A stretch of DNA of 35,977 bases from a virus. The stretch spans positions 1 to 35,977 of IMG/VR virus record IMGVR_UViG_3300005828_000108; one strand, written 5' to 3'. The number at the start of each line of letters is the position of its first letter. Position 1 is the stretch's first letter. The position numbers and the translations under genes were made by a program. Positions 7,547 through 14,051 of the stretch are shown here, piece after piece. The notes beneath the pieces were generated by a model, which was given only the letters and a program-made list of their open reading frames with translations, did no database searches and was not told where the DNA came from.

Positions 7547-7899
7547 CGTTCCTCCTCTATGTTGGGTCTAGCCTTCGCCGGCTTGCCCAGTACGACCTCG
7601 GGCTGGATCGTGATGGTGATGATGTAGTTAGACCCTTCGCGCAGGGCCTCTATCACCTCTGGGCTGGTTTCAAGGTGAGTAACCATGTCCTGATATGCCC
7701 CCTCCGTTTCCGTCGTGTAGACATGACGGAGACGGCGCTTGATGGCCGGGTCCAGCGGGTAATTGGTCGCTCGCCGGCGGGACCAGGGTGACGCGAAGGC
7801 TTTGGCCATCCCGTCAACGAGTGCCTGCAGTGGGGTTGCCTGGGCTCCGGCAGCTGGCTCTGCCAACCGCTCCCTGGCCCATCGCGTGAACTCAGCCAT
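7543..7899 (-). CDS. Unknown 118-residue protein
   Basis: Start set at ATG 7899, which has AGGAGTGGTAACG immediately upstream; a longer frame exists but lacks support. Begins MAEFTRWARERLAEPAAG and contains ALVDGMAKAFASPWSRR, IKRRLRHVYTTETEGAYQDMV and a strand-rich SNYIITITIQPEVVLG segment before a charged tail. Stop overlaps the next ATG by 4 nt (ATGA). No family recognised. Confidence 0.65.
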   Translation of the reverse strand: MAEFTRWARERLAEPAAGAQATPLQALVDGMAKAFASPWSRRRATNYPLDPAIKRRLRHVYTTETEGAYQDMVTHLETSPEVIEALREGSNYIITITIQPEVVLGKPAKARPNIEEER

Positions 7900-7901
7900 C
7901 G

Positions 7902-8081
7902 TTACCACTCCTGGGGATCGTTTTGGTCGTAGGCGCGGTTCCACATTTGCTCTAGCTCGTCGGTGAGCATGTCGCCGCGGGGCAGGTGGTCGAGAATGAA
8001 CCGCAACTCGTCGATGTCAAGATCAAGGCGACAGACGGGCTTGGTCCCGGTCCATGTATTGCCTGGGAGCATCTCAGCCAT
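7902..8081 (-). CDS. Small acidic protein, 59 residues
   Basis: Starts at ATG 8081 (or the ATG three codons later, better placed relative to GGAAGG). Sequence MAEMLPGNTWTGTKPVCRLDLDIDELRFILDHLPRG and an acidic helical tail. It overlaps the upstream gene by 8 nt and stops 2 nt before the next ATG region, so it fits the operon. Function unknown. Confidence 0.6.
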   Translation of the reverse strand: MAEMLPGNTWTGTKPVCRLDLDIDELRFILDHLPRGDMLTDELEQMWNRAYDQNDPQEW

Positions 8082-8460
8082 CCTTCCCGGCCTGACCCTG
8101 GGTTTGACCGAACTCGGTTTCCCGGTAGAGCTTGAGTATCGACTGGCCGATGGACCGGCGCGTGTCGAGGTAGTCGAACATCTGCTCGAGCGTCTCGTAC
8201 TCCTGCAGGGCTGTCTTGAATCCGATGTACTCGTCGGACTTGTAGAGCTTGCCGATGGCGATTGCCTCGGCCTTGTTGGCGGCCAGCTTGCCGTCGGCCT
8301 CCATGAGGGTGGACTGCTCGAAGGCGATTCGCTTCTTGAGGGCATCGGCGCCGGCCTTGCACAGACCGGCGAGTTCTGAGTGACGCTGCTGGTTGAGGGC
8401 CAGCTGGTCGTCTATCTCGCCGAGCGCCTGGACGACGCTCATTGGGTTGTCGGACTTCAT
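8074..8460 (-). CDS. Unknown helical protein downstream of the exonuclease
   Basis: 128 residues from ATG 8460, coupled to the nuclease gene by an ATGA overlap. Almost entirely helical with many K, E, Q and A residues (ALGEIDDQLALNQQRHSEL ... ADALKKRIAFEQSTLMEADGKL). The middle (NKAEAIAIGKLYKSDEYIGFKTAL) and C-terminal LETLEQMF-like helices suggest a coiled-coil dimer. Its fixed place between exonuclease and small genes suggests a recombination accessory role, but nothing in the sequence proves it. Confidence 0.65.
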   Translation of the reverse strand: MKSDNPMSVVQALGEIDDQLALNQQRHSELAGLCKAGADALKKRIAFEQSTLMEADGKLAANKAEAIAIGKLYKSDEYIGFKTALQEYETLEQMFDYLDTRRSIGQSILKLYRETEFGQTQGQAGKDG

Positions 8461-9281
8461 CGGCCCCACTCCTTCGGCATGAGCACGCGATCTGCTTCGC
8501 GGGCGTGGTAGAGCTGCACGGCGGCGAGTGCGGTGTCTTCGCTGGTGAAGCAGTCGAAGATTTGGTACTTGCCGTCGGGCCGCAGGTGGACTATTGCGAG
8601 CCGGTCGAATGGATCGGACTCGGGGACTGTCTCGGTGTATGCGACCTCGTAGAGGCGCAGCTGCTCGGACATCGATGGGTAGATGCCCTTGCTGGTCTTG
8701 TAGTCGAGCAGGCATCGCTGCCCGTCGATCTGTGCCACGAGGTCGAAGCGCCCGGCGTATCGGTGGATGGCCGATCCGACGATGGACTCCTGCTCGATGA
8801 TCATCGGGTCCTGGTCGAGCCAGAACGCGGCGAACGCCTGCAGGTAGGGGCGCACGTCGGGTGCGTAGTCGTCGAGGTTCGGGAGCTTCTCCGTGACGCC
8901 CACGGTTTCGAGGGCGGAGTGGATCAGCGTGCCGAGGTCGCCCTTCGCGTCCCTGATGTGGTTGGTCGAGAGCTTGTTCTCGATCGCCAGGGCCTCGAGG
9001 GGCGTCTTGGTCTTCTTGCCGCGCCTGACGCCCTGGTCGGGGCGGTTGGTCGGCTGGCCTGAGAGGTGGTCGTCGGCGTCGAACTGCGAGAGCAGCATCG
9101 AGTTGAGCTTGTCCTGCTGGATCAGCTGCAGGATGCCGTAGTAGCCGACGCGCATCCCCCACCAGGCGAGAGCGGCGCTTTTGTCTGTAACCGCGTCGAG
9201 GATCTGGGTTACTGACGGGACAGGATCACCGTCGACGGTGTATGCGTGTTTCTGGTCGTCGTAGGTGATCTTCACGGTCAT
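8457..9281 (-). CDS. PD-(D/E)XK exonuclease, RecB/Cas4 type
   Basis: 274 residues from ATG 9281. N-terminus has YDDQKHAYTVDGDPVPSVTQIL, as in phage RecB-like nucleases. Motifs in order: LGTLIHSALE (H121), GRFD (D180), LLDYKTSK (D193, K195) and SEQLRLYEVAY for the trailing Gln/Tyr helix. Together they form the PD-(D/E)XK catalytic core that resects double-stranded DNA 5' to 3'. It lies one gene downstream of the ERF annealing protein, the usual exonuclease plus annealase pair for phage homologous recombination. Overlaps neighbours by ATGA junctions on both sides. Confidence 0.85.
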   Translation of the reverse strand: MTVKITYDDQKHAYTVDGDPVPSVTQILDAVTDKSAALAWWGMRVGYYGILQLIQQDKLNSMLLSQFDADDHLSGQPTNRPDQGVRRGKKTKTPLEALAIENKLSTNHIRDAKGDLGTLIHSALETVGVTEKLPNLDDYAPDVRPYLQAFAAFWLDQDPMIIEQESIVGSAIHRYAGRFDLVAQIDGQRCLLDYKTSKGIYPSMSEQLRLYEVAYTETVPESDPFDRLAIVHLRPDGKYQIFDCFTSEDTALAAVQLYHAREADRVLMPKEWGR

Positions 9282-9526
9282 TCCTCCGTTGGTCTGTTGG
9301 AATCTTTCAGCGTCTCGCTCAGCGCGAATGTGACGAGGCCGGTGGCCTCCCATGTTCTGAGCCGGCGCGAGGCGCCATCGGTCGTGGTCTGCACGAAGGC
9401 CCGGGTGCCTTGCGGTGTGGCGATCTCCGCCACGATCAGCACCTTGCGCAGGGTGCCCTGAGCGAAGTCAGGACGCTCCTGCGCGAAGGTGCGGGTGATC
9501 GCGTCGTGCAACTCGGTGAAGTCCAC
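9278..9526 (-). CDS. Unknown 82-residue protein between ERF and exonuclease
   Basis: Start chosen at GTG 9526, whose G is the last base of the ERF stop (TAGTG). Begins with VDFTELHDAITRTFAQERPDF, then a strand-rich KVLIVAEIATPQGTRAFVQTTTDG and a polar C-terminus. Sandwiched by overlaps between the annealase and the nuclease, so it is translated with them and may help recombination. Family not recognised. Confidence 0.65.
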   Translation of the reverse strand: MDFTELHDAITRTFAQERPDFAQGTLRKVLIVAEIATPQGTRAFVQTTTDGASRRLRTWEATGLVTFALSETLKDSNRPTEE

Positions 9527-10239
9527 TAGGCGGACTGCTCCTCGATCCACTGATCCAGCTGGTCGAGCTGGGCGACCGTGAGCTCAGCGACGGTCTGCTT
9601 GCCGTAGCTGGACTGGATCTTTGCGACGACCTTGTTGGCGTCGAAGCCGTCGGACACGAGCTTGGAGGCCTTCTGGATCACGGCCTCGACCCGTGCGGCC
9701 TTGCGGCCGTTTCCGGGCCCCGAGGCCGACTTGGGCGTGTTGTGCGACTCGTCGGAGCCCTCGACGTCATCGATCTTCTCGGTGGGGACCTGGAAGAACT
9801 TCTGCAACGCGTACTTGTTGCCGTTCGTCAGAGCCTTGTTGGTGGCCTTGTCCGAGGAGTCGATGGCCTCGGTCGGGTACTGAGCGGAGATGGAGAACTC
9901 GGGGTTCTCGACCCGCTTCTTGACCCACAGGGCCTTGCCCTCGTGCTCGACCTGGTGGTCGTTGACCTCGATGAATCGATCCTGGTCGGTGTCGATCAGG
10001 GTGAGGAAGCACGTGGCGGCGAGGTGGTTGCCTTCGCGCTTGACGTCGCGGACGTCGAAGACGATCGCGCAGGCGTACTTCTTGAGCAGGGGCTTGAGGA
10101 CCTGCAGGAGGCCGTGCTCCTGGAAGTGCTTGTAGCGGGTGCCCTTGAAGGCGACCTCGCCCGTCTTCTCGACGTCGTGGATCTCGGACTGGATGGCGGA
10201 CAGCTTGGCTGCCGCGCCCTTCGGCTTGACTTCGGCCAT
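9526..10239 (-). CDS. erf: ERF-family single-strand annealing protein
   Basis: 237 residues from ATG 10239 with AAGGAGA at ideal spacing. Residues 10-155 carry the ERF pattern: KLSAIQSEIHDVEKTG, then YKHFQEHGLLQVLKPLLKKY, a strand-rich FLTLIDTDQDRFIEV region, and DSSDKATNKALTNGNKYAL leading to FFQVPTEK. After an acidic linker the C-terminal domain (~180-237) is helical. ERF proteins form rings that anneal complementary single strands during phage recombination and circularisation. First gene of the ERF-exonuclease-HNH-RuvC unit, preceded by a 263-nt intergenic region with two large inverted repeats. Confidence 0.85.
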   Translation of the reverse strand: MAEVKPKGAAAKLSAIQSEIHDVEKTGEVAFKGTRYKHFQEHGLLQVLKPLLKKYACAIVFDVRDVKREGNHLAATCFLTLIDTDQDRFIEVNDHQVEHEGKALWVKKRVENPEFSISAQYPTEAIDSSDKATNKALTNGNKYALQKFFQVPTEKIDDVEGSDESHNTPKSASGPGNGRKAARVEAVIQKASKLVSDGFDANKVVAKIQSSYGKQTVAELTVAQLDQLDQWIEEQSA

Positions 10240-10276
10240 TGGTGGTTCTCCTTGTTTCGGGGCTTTTGGAAGTTCT

Positions 10277-10345
10277 CGCATGAGCGCCCCTCCACCGCAG
10301 GCCGGCCTTTTACGAGGCTCACGGATTCTCAGGGGCGCTCATGCG
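10277..10345. repeat. 15-bp perfect inverted repeat upstream of erf
   Basis: CGCATGAGCGCCCCT (10277-10291) is exactly complementary to 10331-10345, with a 39-nt interior that contains the palindrome AGGCCGGCCT (10299-10308). It lies 38 nt upstream of the erf start, so it is in the leader or promoter region of the recombination operon. It could be an operator, an attenuator or a ParB/replication site. Confidence 0.7.
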
Positions 10346-10399
10346 CTTGCGGCCAAGCCATTGCCGGAGCTACCGGTTGAGAGTGGCGGCAAGTTAGGT

Positions 10400-10441
10400 G
10401 CCCCGCGCTCAACCCTACGGGAGGTGAGGGGAGCGCGGGGC
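10400..10441 (-). terminator. Hairpin downstream of the ParB gene
   Basis: An 11-bp stem, GCCCCGCGCTC (10400-10410) with 10431-10441, continues after a 2-nt bulge with CCCT/AGGG. It stands about 60 nt after the ParB-protein stop and before erf, in the position of a terminator for the upstream unit. No U tract is visible. Confidence 0.6.
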
Positions 10442-10502
10442 GCTGGGGCCGTTCAACCCCCAGCCTGCACCGGGCACGGGCAGGTGACCCGGCACAGGTT
10501 TG

Positions 10503-12074
10503 TTACGCGCTCTGGTAGGACTCCTTCCTACGGGCGCGGTAGTTGGACTCGGCCTTCTTCTGCATGGCCGGCGTGAGCTTCTTGAGCCCCATGTCAGCCA
10601 CGGGCGAATCGCCGGTGATGTCGTAGCCCTTGCGGTTGGTCCGCGCCAGGCAACGGTCGTCGGCATAGCGAGCCGCCGTGACCAGCTGCATGTAGCGGGC
10701 CAGGCAGTCCTCGACGGAGACGGACGACTCGATGAACTTGACGACCTTCCCGTGGGCGTCGTTCTCGAGGTAGACCTTCTTGGTCTTGTCGCCCTCGCCG
10801 GTCGTGGTGATCCAGCCGGGGTGCAGGTAGCGCAGGCCCTTGAGCAACCACTGGTGTCCGTGGTCGGCGCAGGCCTGCAGCACGATCGCCTCGATCAGCT
10901 GCTTGGTCGGCTTGATGTCGGCGATGCGCTCGAACACCTGGGTCGAGAGTTCGGCGTTGTACGCCTCGCCCTGGACCTGGTCCTCGAGGCGCTTGCGGCG
11001 CTCCTCCTTGCGCTGGTCGGACGCTGCCTTCTTCTCCTCCTCGGTGGGCTCGCGGTCGTCCCGCTGCCACGGCTTCGGAGGCTGGATGGCACCGTCGATG
11101 TCCGGCGCGTTCTCGTCGTCGGACTCGGCCTGCTCCTTGTTCTTGGCGTAGGTCTTGGCCCACGCCTGGAGCGCGTCGATGGCGAGGACAGAGGCCAACT
11201 CCGGATCGAAGAACGCTGCCGTCGATTCGTCGTAGTGCTCGGTGGCGTCCGGATCCTTGTACCGGTAGACGGCACCGCGAGTCTCGGCCTGCTCGATGAT
11301 GTCGTCGGTGACGACGAACGTCGGGCGGGTGTTGGTGGCCTCGGTGTACTCGCGGACGAGCATCATGCCCTCGTCGTCGCCGATGATGTCCTCGCAGTAG
11401 TAGCTGCGGTCGAGCTCGAACGTCGGGACGAAGCCCGGCTCGTTCGGGATCTGGTCGCGCAGACCGTGGAGCGGGTTCTTGCCGATCACACGGCCGGAGT
11501 GCGGGTTGCGCTTGAGCCAGCGCAAGACGACCTGGGCGGCCTCCTTGTGGACCTTCGACAGCTGGGCGATGAGCCGGAAGGTGTCCGGGGACACTCCGTG
11601 CTCCTCGACCAATTCGAGGGCGAGGTCGCCGAGCTCGAGCATGTCGTACGCCTGCTTGACGGCGTTCGGCTTGATCGCGAGCTTCTCGGCGATGGCCTTC
11701 TGCGACGAGTAGCCGGACTCGCGCATACGGCCGACGCCGCGCACGATCTCAGCGGTGGTCAGGTCGCTGCGGTGCAGGTTCTCGACCAGGGCGGCGGGGA
11801 GGTCGTCCTCGACCGAGGAGTACTTCTCCTCGCGGATCATGATCGTGATGTCGGTGAGTCCAGCCTTCTTGGCGGCGAGCAGGCGCCGGTGGCCGGCGAT
11901 CAGCTTGTAGCCCTCAGTGCCGTTTGTGCGGACGGTCAGCGGGGTCAGGAGCCCGTTCTGCTCGATGGACTTGGACAGGGAGTTGATGCGCTCGTCATCG
12001 ATGTGACGGCGGGGGTTGAAGTCCTCCTCGACGTGGATCTGGTCAATCGGGACTGTCATCGTGCGGGGTGGCAT
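10503..12074 (-). CDS. ParB-domain protein with long C-terminal extension
   Basis: 523 residues from ATG 12074 (AAAGGAACAC upstream). Residues 5-105 match the ParB N-terminal fold: VPIDQIHVEEDFNPRR, IEQNGLLTPLTVR, YKLIAGHRRLLAAKKAG (GHRR at 61-64, the nucleotide-binding box) and ENLHRSDLT. Residues ~115-145 are a helix-turn-helix (YSSQKAIAEKLAIKPNAVKQAYDML). The remaining ~350 residues are a polar extension with a Glu/Lys-rich linker (~345-380) and a helical C-terminus; this part is not recognised. ParB proteins bind parS-like sites and slide using CTP. No ParA is present in the window, so it is an orphan, perhaps for replication control, transcription or counter-defence. Confidence 0.8.
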   Translation of the reverse strand: MPPRTMTVPIDQIHVEEDFNPRRHIDDERINSLSKSIEQNGLLTPLTVRTNGTEGYKLIAGHRRLLAAKKAGLTDITIMIREEKYSSVEDDLPAALVENLHRSDLTTAEIVRGVGRMRESGYSSQKAIAEKLAIKPNAVKQAYDMLELGDLALELVEEHGVSPDTFRLIAQLSKVHKEAAQVVLRWLKRNPHSGRVIGKNPLHGLRDQIPNEPGFVPTFELDRSYYCEDIIGDDEGMMLVREYTEATNTRPTFVVTDDIIEQAETRGAVYRYKDPDATEHYDESTAAFFDPELASVLAIDALQAWAKTYAKNKEQAESDDENAPDIDGAIQPPKPWQRDDREPTEEEKKAASDQRKEERRKRLEDQVQGEAYNAELSTQVFERIADIKPTKQLIEAIVLQACADHGHQWLLKGLRYLHPGWITTTGEGDKTKKVYLENDAHGKVVKFIESSVSVEDCLARYMQLVTAARYADDRCLARTNRKGYDITGDSPVADMGLKKLTPAMQKKAESNYRARRKESYQSA

Positions 12075-12342
12075 GTGTTCCTTTCGGCTCGTATTGCGGA
12101 TACCGCCCGTCGCGGTAATCCTCGATGAAATGAAGAACGACGGGCGGGGGGGAGATGAAGTTGATGCGACCGAGGTCGGAGATTCGCAGTGTGCCCAAGA
12201 CGACGCTGGCGTTGAGGGCTACCTCCACCGGGGAGCGGGGCCAGGAGTCGGTCCAGCGGCCCCTGGGGAGGCTGGTGAGGGGTTCGAGGGAGCGTCGGGC
12301 GCGGACCTGGTTGACGAACTGGAGAACGGCTGTTTCCGACAC
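12043..12342 (-). CDS. Unknown 99-residue protein, leaderless start
   Basis: Starts at GTG 12342. There is no ribosome site, but TACCTT lies exactly 6 nt upstream (12349-12354), so the mRNA is probably leaderless. Sequence FVNQVRARRSLEPLTSLP, then VALNASVVLGTLRISDLGRINFISPPPVVLHFIEDYRDGRYP. It overlaps the ParB-protein start by 32 nt and would be the first gene of that unit. Function unknown. Confidence 0.65.
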   Translation of the reverse strand: MSETAVLQFVNQVRARRSLEPLTSLPRGRWTDSWPRSPVEVALNASVVLGTLRISDLGRINFISPPPVVLHFIEDYRDGRYPQYEPKGTHATPHDDSPD

Positions 12343-12348
12343 CGTCCG

Positions 12349-12358
12349 AAGGTAACGT
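12349..12358. promoter_or_regulatory. Interleaved divergent -10 elements
   Basis: Plus strand TAACGT (12353-12358) lies 6 nt before ATG 12365; minus strand TACCTT (12354 to 12349) lies 6 nt before GTG 12342. Both fit TANNNT and they share the two bases 12353-12354, so RNA polymerase could occupy only one at a time. The two start codons are 22 nt apart. Confidence 0.55.
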
Positions 12359-12364
12359 GTCGGT

Positions 12365-12985
12365 ATGACGACCGACTTGGCACAGCGGGGGGCTGACGGG
12401 AAGAAGCTGGGCGCCAGGAGCCCGTACAGCGCGGAGCTGATCGACTACGCGCTGTGGATGGTGGCGATCGAGGGCGGGTCGGCCTCGAGAGCGCACAACC
12501 GGATGATCGCCGAGCACGAGGAGAACCCCAAGCACGAGATGTACAAGGCCGGGGTGCCGACACGGCAGGTCATGACGAAGTGGTCGCGGATCACCTACAA
12601 GAACCGTTACACGGAGCTGCTGAACCTGCGGCACAGGGAGATGGACGAGGCCATCGCCTCAGAAGCTCAGGTGATCGCCCAGCAGATCGCCAGCGCTGAG
12701 GTCGCTGCAATCAAGCAGACCCAGGCTGGGATCGCCGGCGCCAATGGAGTAGAGGCTTCACAGATACTGCGGAACCTGTCGCAGAGCAAACAGGTGCAGC
12801 TGCAACAGGCTGGCCTGATCCGTGAGCGGCCATTGGTCGAGCGACAGGCAGACGACATTCACTCGATTGCCCGATCCCTGAATGATCTGGCGGGAGGGCA
12901 CGTAGTGGAGGTCGTGACGGCTGAGGACGTTCGGGACGCCGAGGTCGTGGAGGACGCTATGGAAGCGGAGGAAACGTCTTCTTGA
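12365..12985 (+). CDS. Helix-turn-helix protein, candidate terminase small subunit
   Basis: 206 residues. Residues ~20-75 contain a helix-turn-helix-like domain (YSAELIDYALWMVAIEGGSASRAHNRMIAEHE ... in two helices, then PTRQVMTKWSR). Residues 80-165 are a long Ala/Gln-rich helix suited to oligomerisation, followed by a polar acidic tail. This layout (DNA-binding N-terminus, central assembly helices, acidic C-terminus) fits small terminases, which recognise phage DNA for packaging. However, the gene is isolated on the plus strand, 10.7 kb from the large subunit, so a replication or transcription regulator is the alternative. Leaderless-type start (TAACGT, 6 nt, ATG). Its end overlaps the convergent gene by 29 nt. 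Confidence 0.55.
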   Translation: MTTDLAQRGADGKKLGARSPYSAELIDYALWMVAIEGGSASRAHNRMIAEHEENPKHEMYKAGVPTRQVMTKWSRITYKNRYTELLNLRHREMDEAIASEAQVIAQQIASAEVAAIKQTQAGIAGANGVEASQILRNLSQSKQVQLQQAGLIRERPLVERQADDIHSIARSLNDLAGGHVVEVVTAEDVRDAEVVEDAMEAEETSS

Positions 12986-13196
12986 CATCGTTGCCGTGGT
13001 AGTCGAGGACGAACATCTCGGCCTGGGCCGGGTTGTGTTCGGCGACGACTAGGTAGAAACCGGCGTGGTCGGTGCCGGGGTCGGTGGTTTGGGTGTACTG
13101 GTCGATGGCCTGGTCAGCCGTCTCGGCGGCGATGTACTCGCGGAAGGTGTGCTGGTGGTAGATGGGCTGGAGTTCGTGGATGCACCAGTTGATGAT
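12957..13196 (-). CDS. Unknown 79-residue protein with apparent ATC start
   Basis: The coding part begins INWCIHELQPIYHQHTF and runs to KKTFPPLP. No ATG, GTG or TTG is available: an AAAGGAG ribosome site is followed 5 nt later by ATC ATC (13196-13191), exactly where the SSB gene, with the same AAAGGAGCC leader, has its ATG. Upstream in frame the sequence becomes Arg/Pro-rich and non-coding in character. The product is a small alpha/beta protein (ETADQAIDQYTQTTDPG, GFYLVVAEHNPAQAEMFVLDYHG). Function unknown. Confidence 0.6.
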   Translation of the reverse strand: MINWCIHELQPIYHQHTFREYIAAETADQAIDQYTQTTDPGTDHAGFYLVVAEHNPAQAEMFVLDYHGNDVKKTFPPLP

Positions 13197-13207
13197 GGTG
13201 GCTCCTT

Positions 13208-13549
13208 TCAGTTGGGCCAGGGGGTCTTGATGGGCGGTGTTCCGCCGTTGCGGGCGCGGCGTCTGAGGACAACGGTGCAGATGCTGCACGCGGGGGCGTA
13301 TTGGCCGCCTCGGAGTCGGATGGGCGCGTAGTCGAGTTCCTCGAGCTTGTGGGCTCGGGAACCGCAGAGGCAGCACCGGGTGTAGTCGGTTCGCTGGGTC
13401 ATGCGTCGAGGCGCCTCAGTGGTATCGGGGGTGTCAGGCACAACGTCTGTGAATCCCGATGGGCCTCCGGTGTTCTGGCAGGGAGTGAACGCAGCGTGGA
13501 TCAAGCCGCAGACTCCGCAGAGAGTGGGCTCTTGTGCAGTGTCAGCCAT
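13208..13549 (-). CDS. Cys-rich protein, probable zinc ribbon
   Basis: 113 residues from ATG 13549. Three Cys groups: CGVCGLIH near residue 11, CCLCGSRAH near 59 and CSICTVV near 88. The CxxC pairs suggest at least one structural zinc site. A Thr/Pro-rich linker joins them. It overlaps the upstream gene by 8 nt, which is also Cys-rich. Such small zinc proteins in actinophage accessory blocks usually have unknown roles; none is recognised here. Confidence 0.7.
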   Translation of the reverse strand: MADTAQEPTLCGVCGLIHAAFTPCQNTGGPSGFTDVVPDTPDTTEAPRRMTQRTDYTRCCLCGSRAHKLEELDYAPIRLRGGQYAPACSICTVVLRRRARNGGTPPIKTPWPN

Positions 13550-14024
13550 TGGGGTCCTGCTTGGTTGGGGTGAGCAGGGTCATCTCGTTGTAGTCGGAAC
13601 CGCAACCTGCGCCACACCAGTTGCGGGAGCTTTCGGGATGGGGTCCGCAGTGAGAGCAGGACCATTGGCCGTTGTTGGTTCGGGTGAGGGCGGCACGGGC
13701 GTTGCAAGGGTCGCACCTGTCGCACGCCGGAACGTGTTCAGCGTCGAGGCAGTCGAGGAAGTCCGACCACGCCGCTTCACAGCCGCGAGCAGCAATGCGT
13801 GCCAGCGTCGCCTCGTATTGTTCTAGGGCGAATTCACGGTTCGTGTGAAGTTCACCTAGCAGCTGGTTCTCAGCTTGCGCCTCAGCGATGATGCGTTGCC
13901 ATTCTCTGCGCTCTCCTTCGTATTGGTCCAGGGCGGTGAGGGCGGCGCGGATGCTCTCGCCGATGTAGACGTTGTTTCGGACCTTTTCGAGCCGCTCCCG
14001 CTGCCGTTTGGTGATACCAGTCAT
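13542..14024 (-). CDS. MTGITK-module protein with zinc-finger C-terminus
   Basis: 160 residues from ATG 14024 (GAGGAGGACTG upstream). MTGITKRQRERLEKV plus RAALTALDQYE at the N-terminus duplicates the gene at 7250-7546, and a second LEQYEATLARIA copy follows near residue 67. Then comes a Cys-rich region: CEAAWSDFLDC, VPACDRCDPCN, WSCSHCGPH and NWCGAGCG, enough for two zinc sites. Probably a DNA- or protein-binding accessory factor; no family recognised. Confidence 0.7.
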   Translation of the reverse strand: MTGITKRQRERLEKVRNNVYIGESIRAALTALDQYEGERREWQRIIAEAQAENQLLGELHTNREFALEQYEATLARIAARGCEAAWSDFLDCLDAEHVPACDRCDPCNARAALTRTNNGQWSCSHCGPHPESSRNWCGAGCGSDYNEMTLLTPTKQDPNG

Positions 14025-14051
14025 CAGTCCTCCTCTATGTTGGCGGGCGTG

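Noticed and set aside
10500-12128. Long plus-strand open frame opposite the ParB-domain gene
   Set aside because: Mirror of the ParB frame in high-GC codon usage; composition is V/L/G/D repetitive and the ParB motifs on the other strand are clear.
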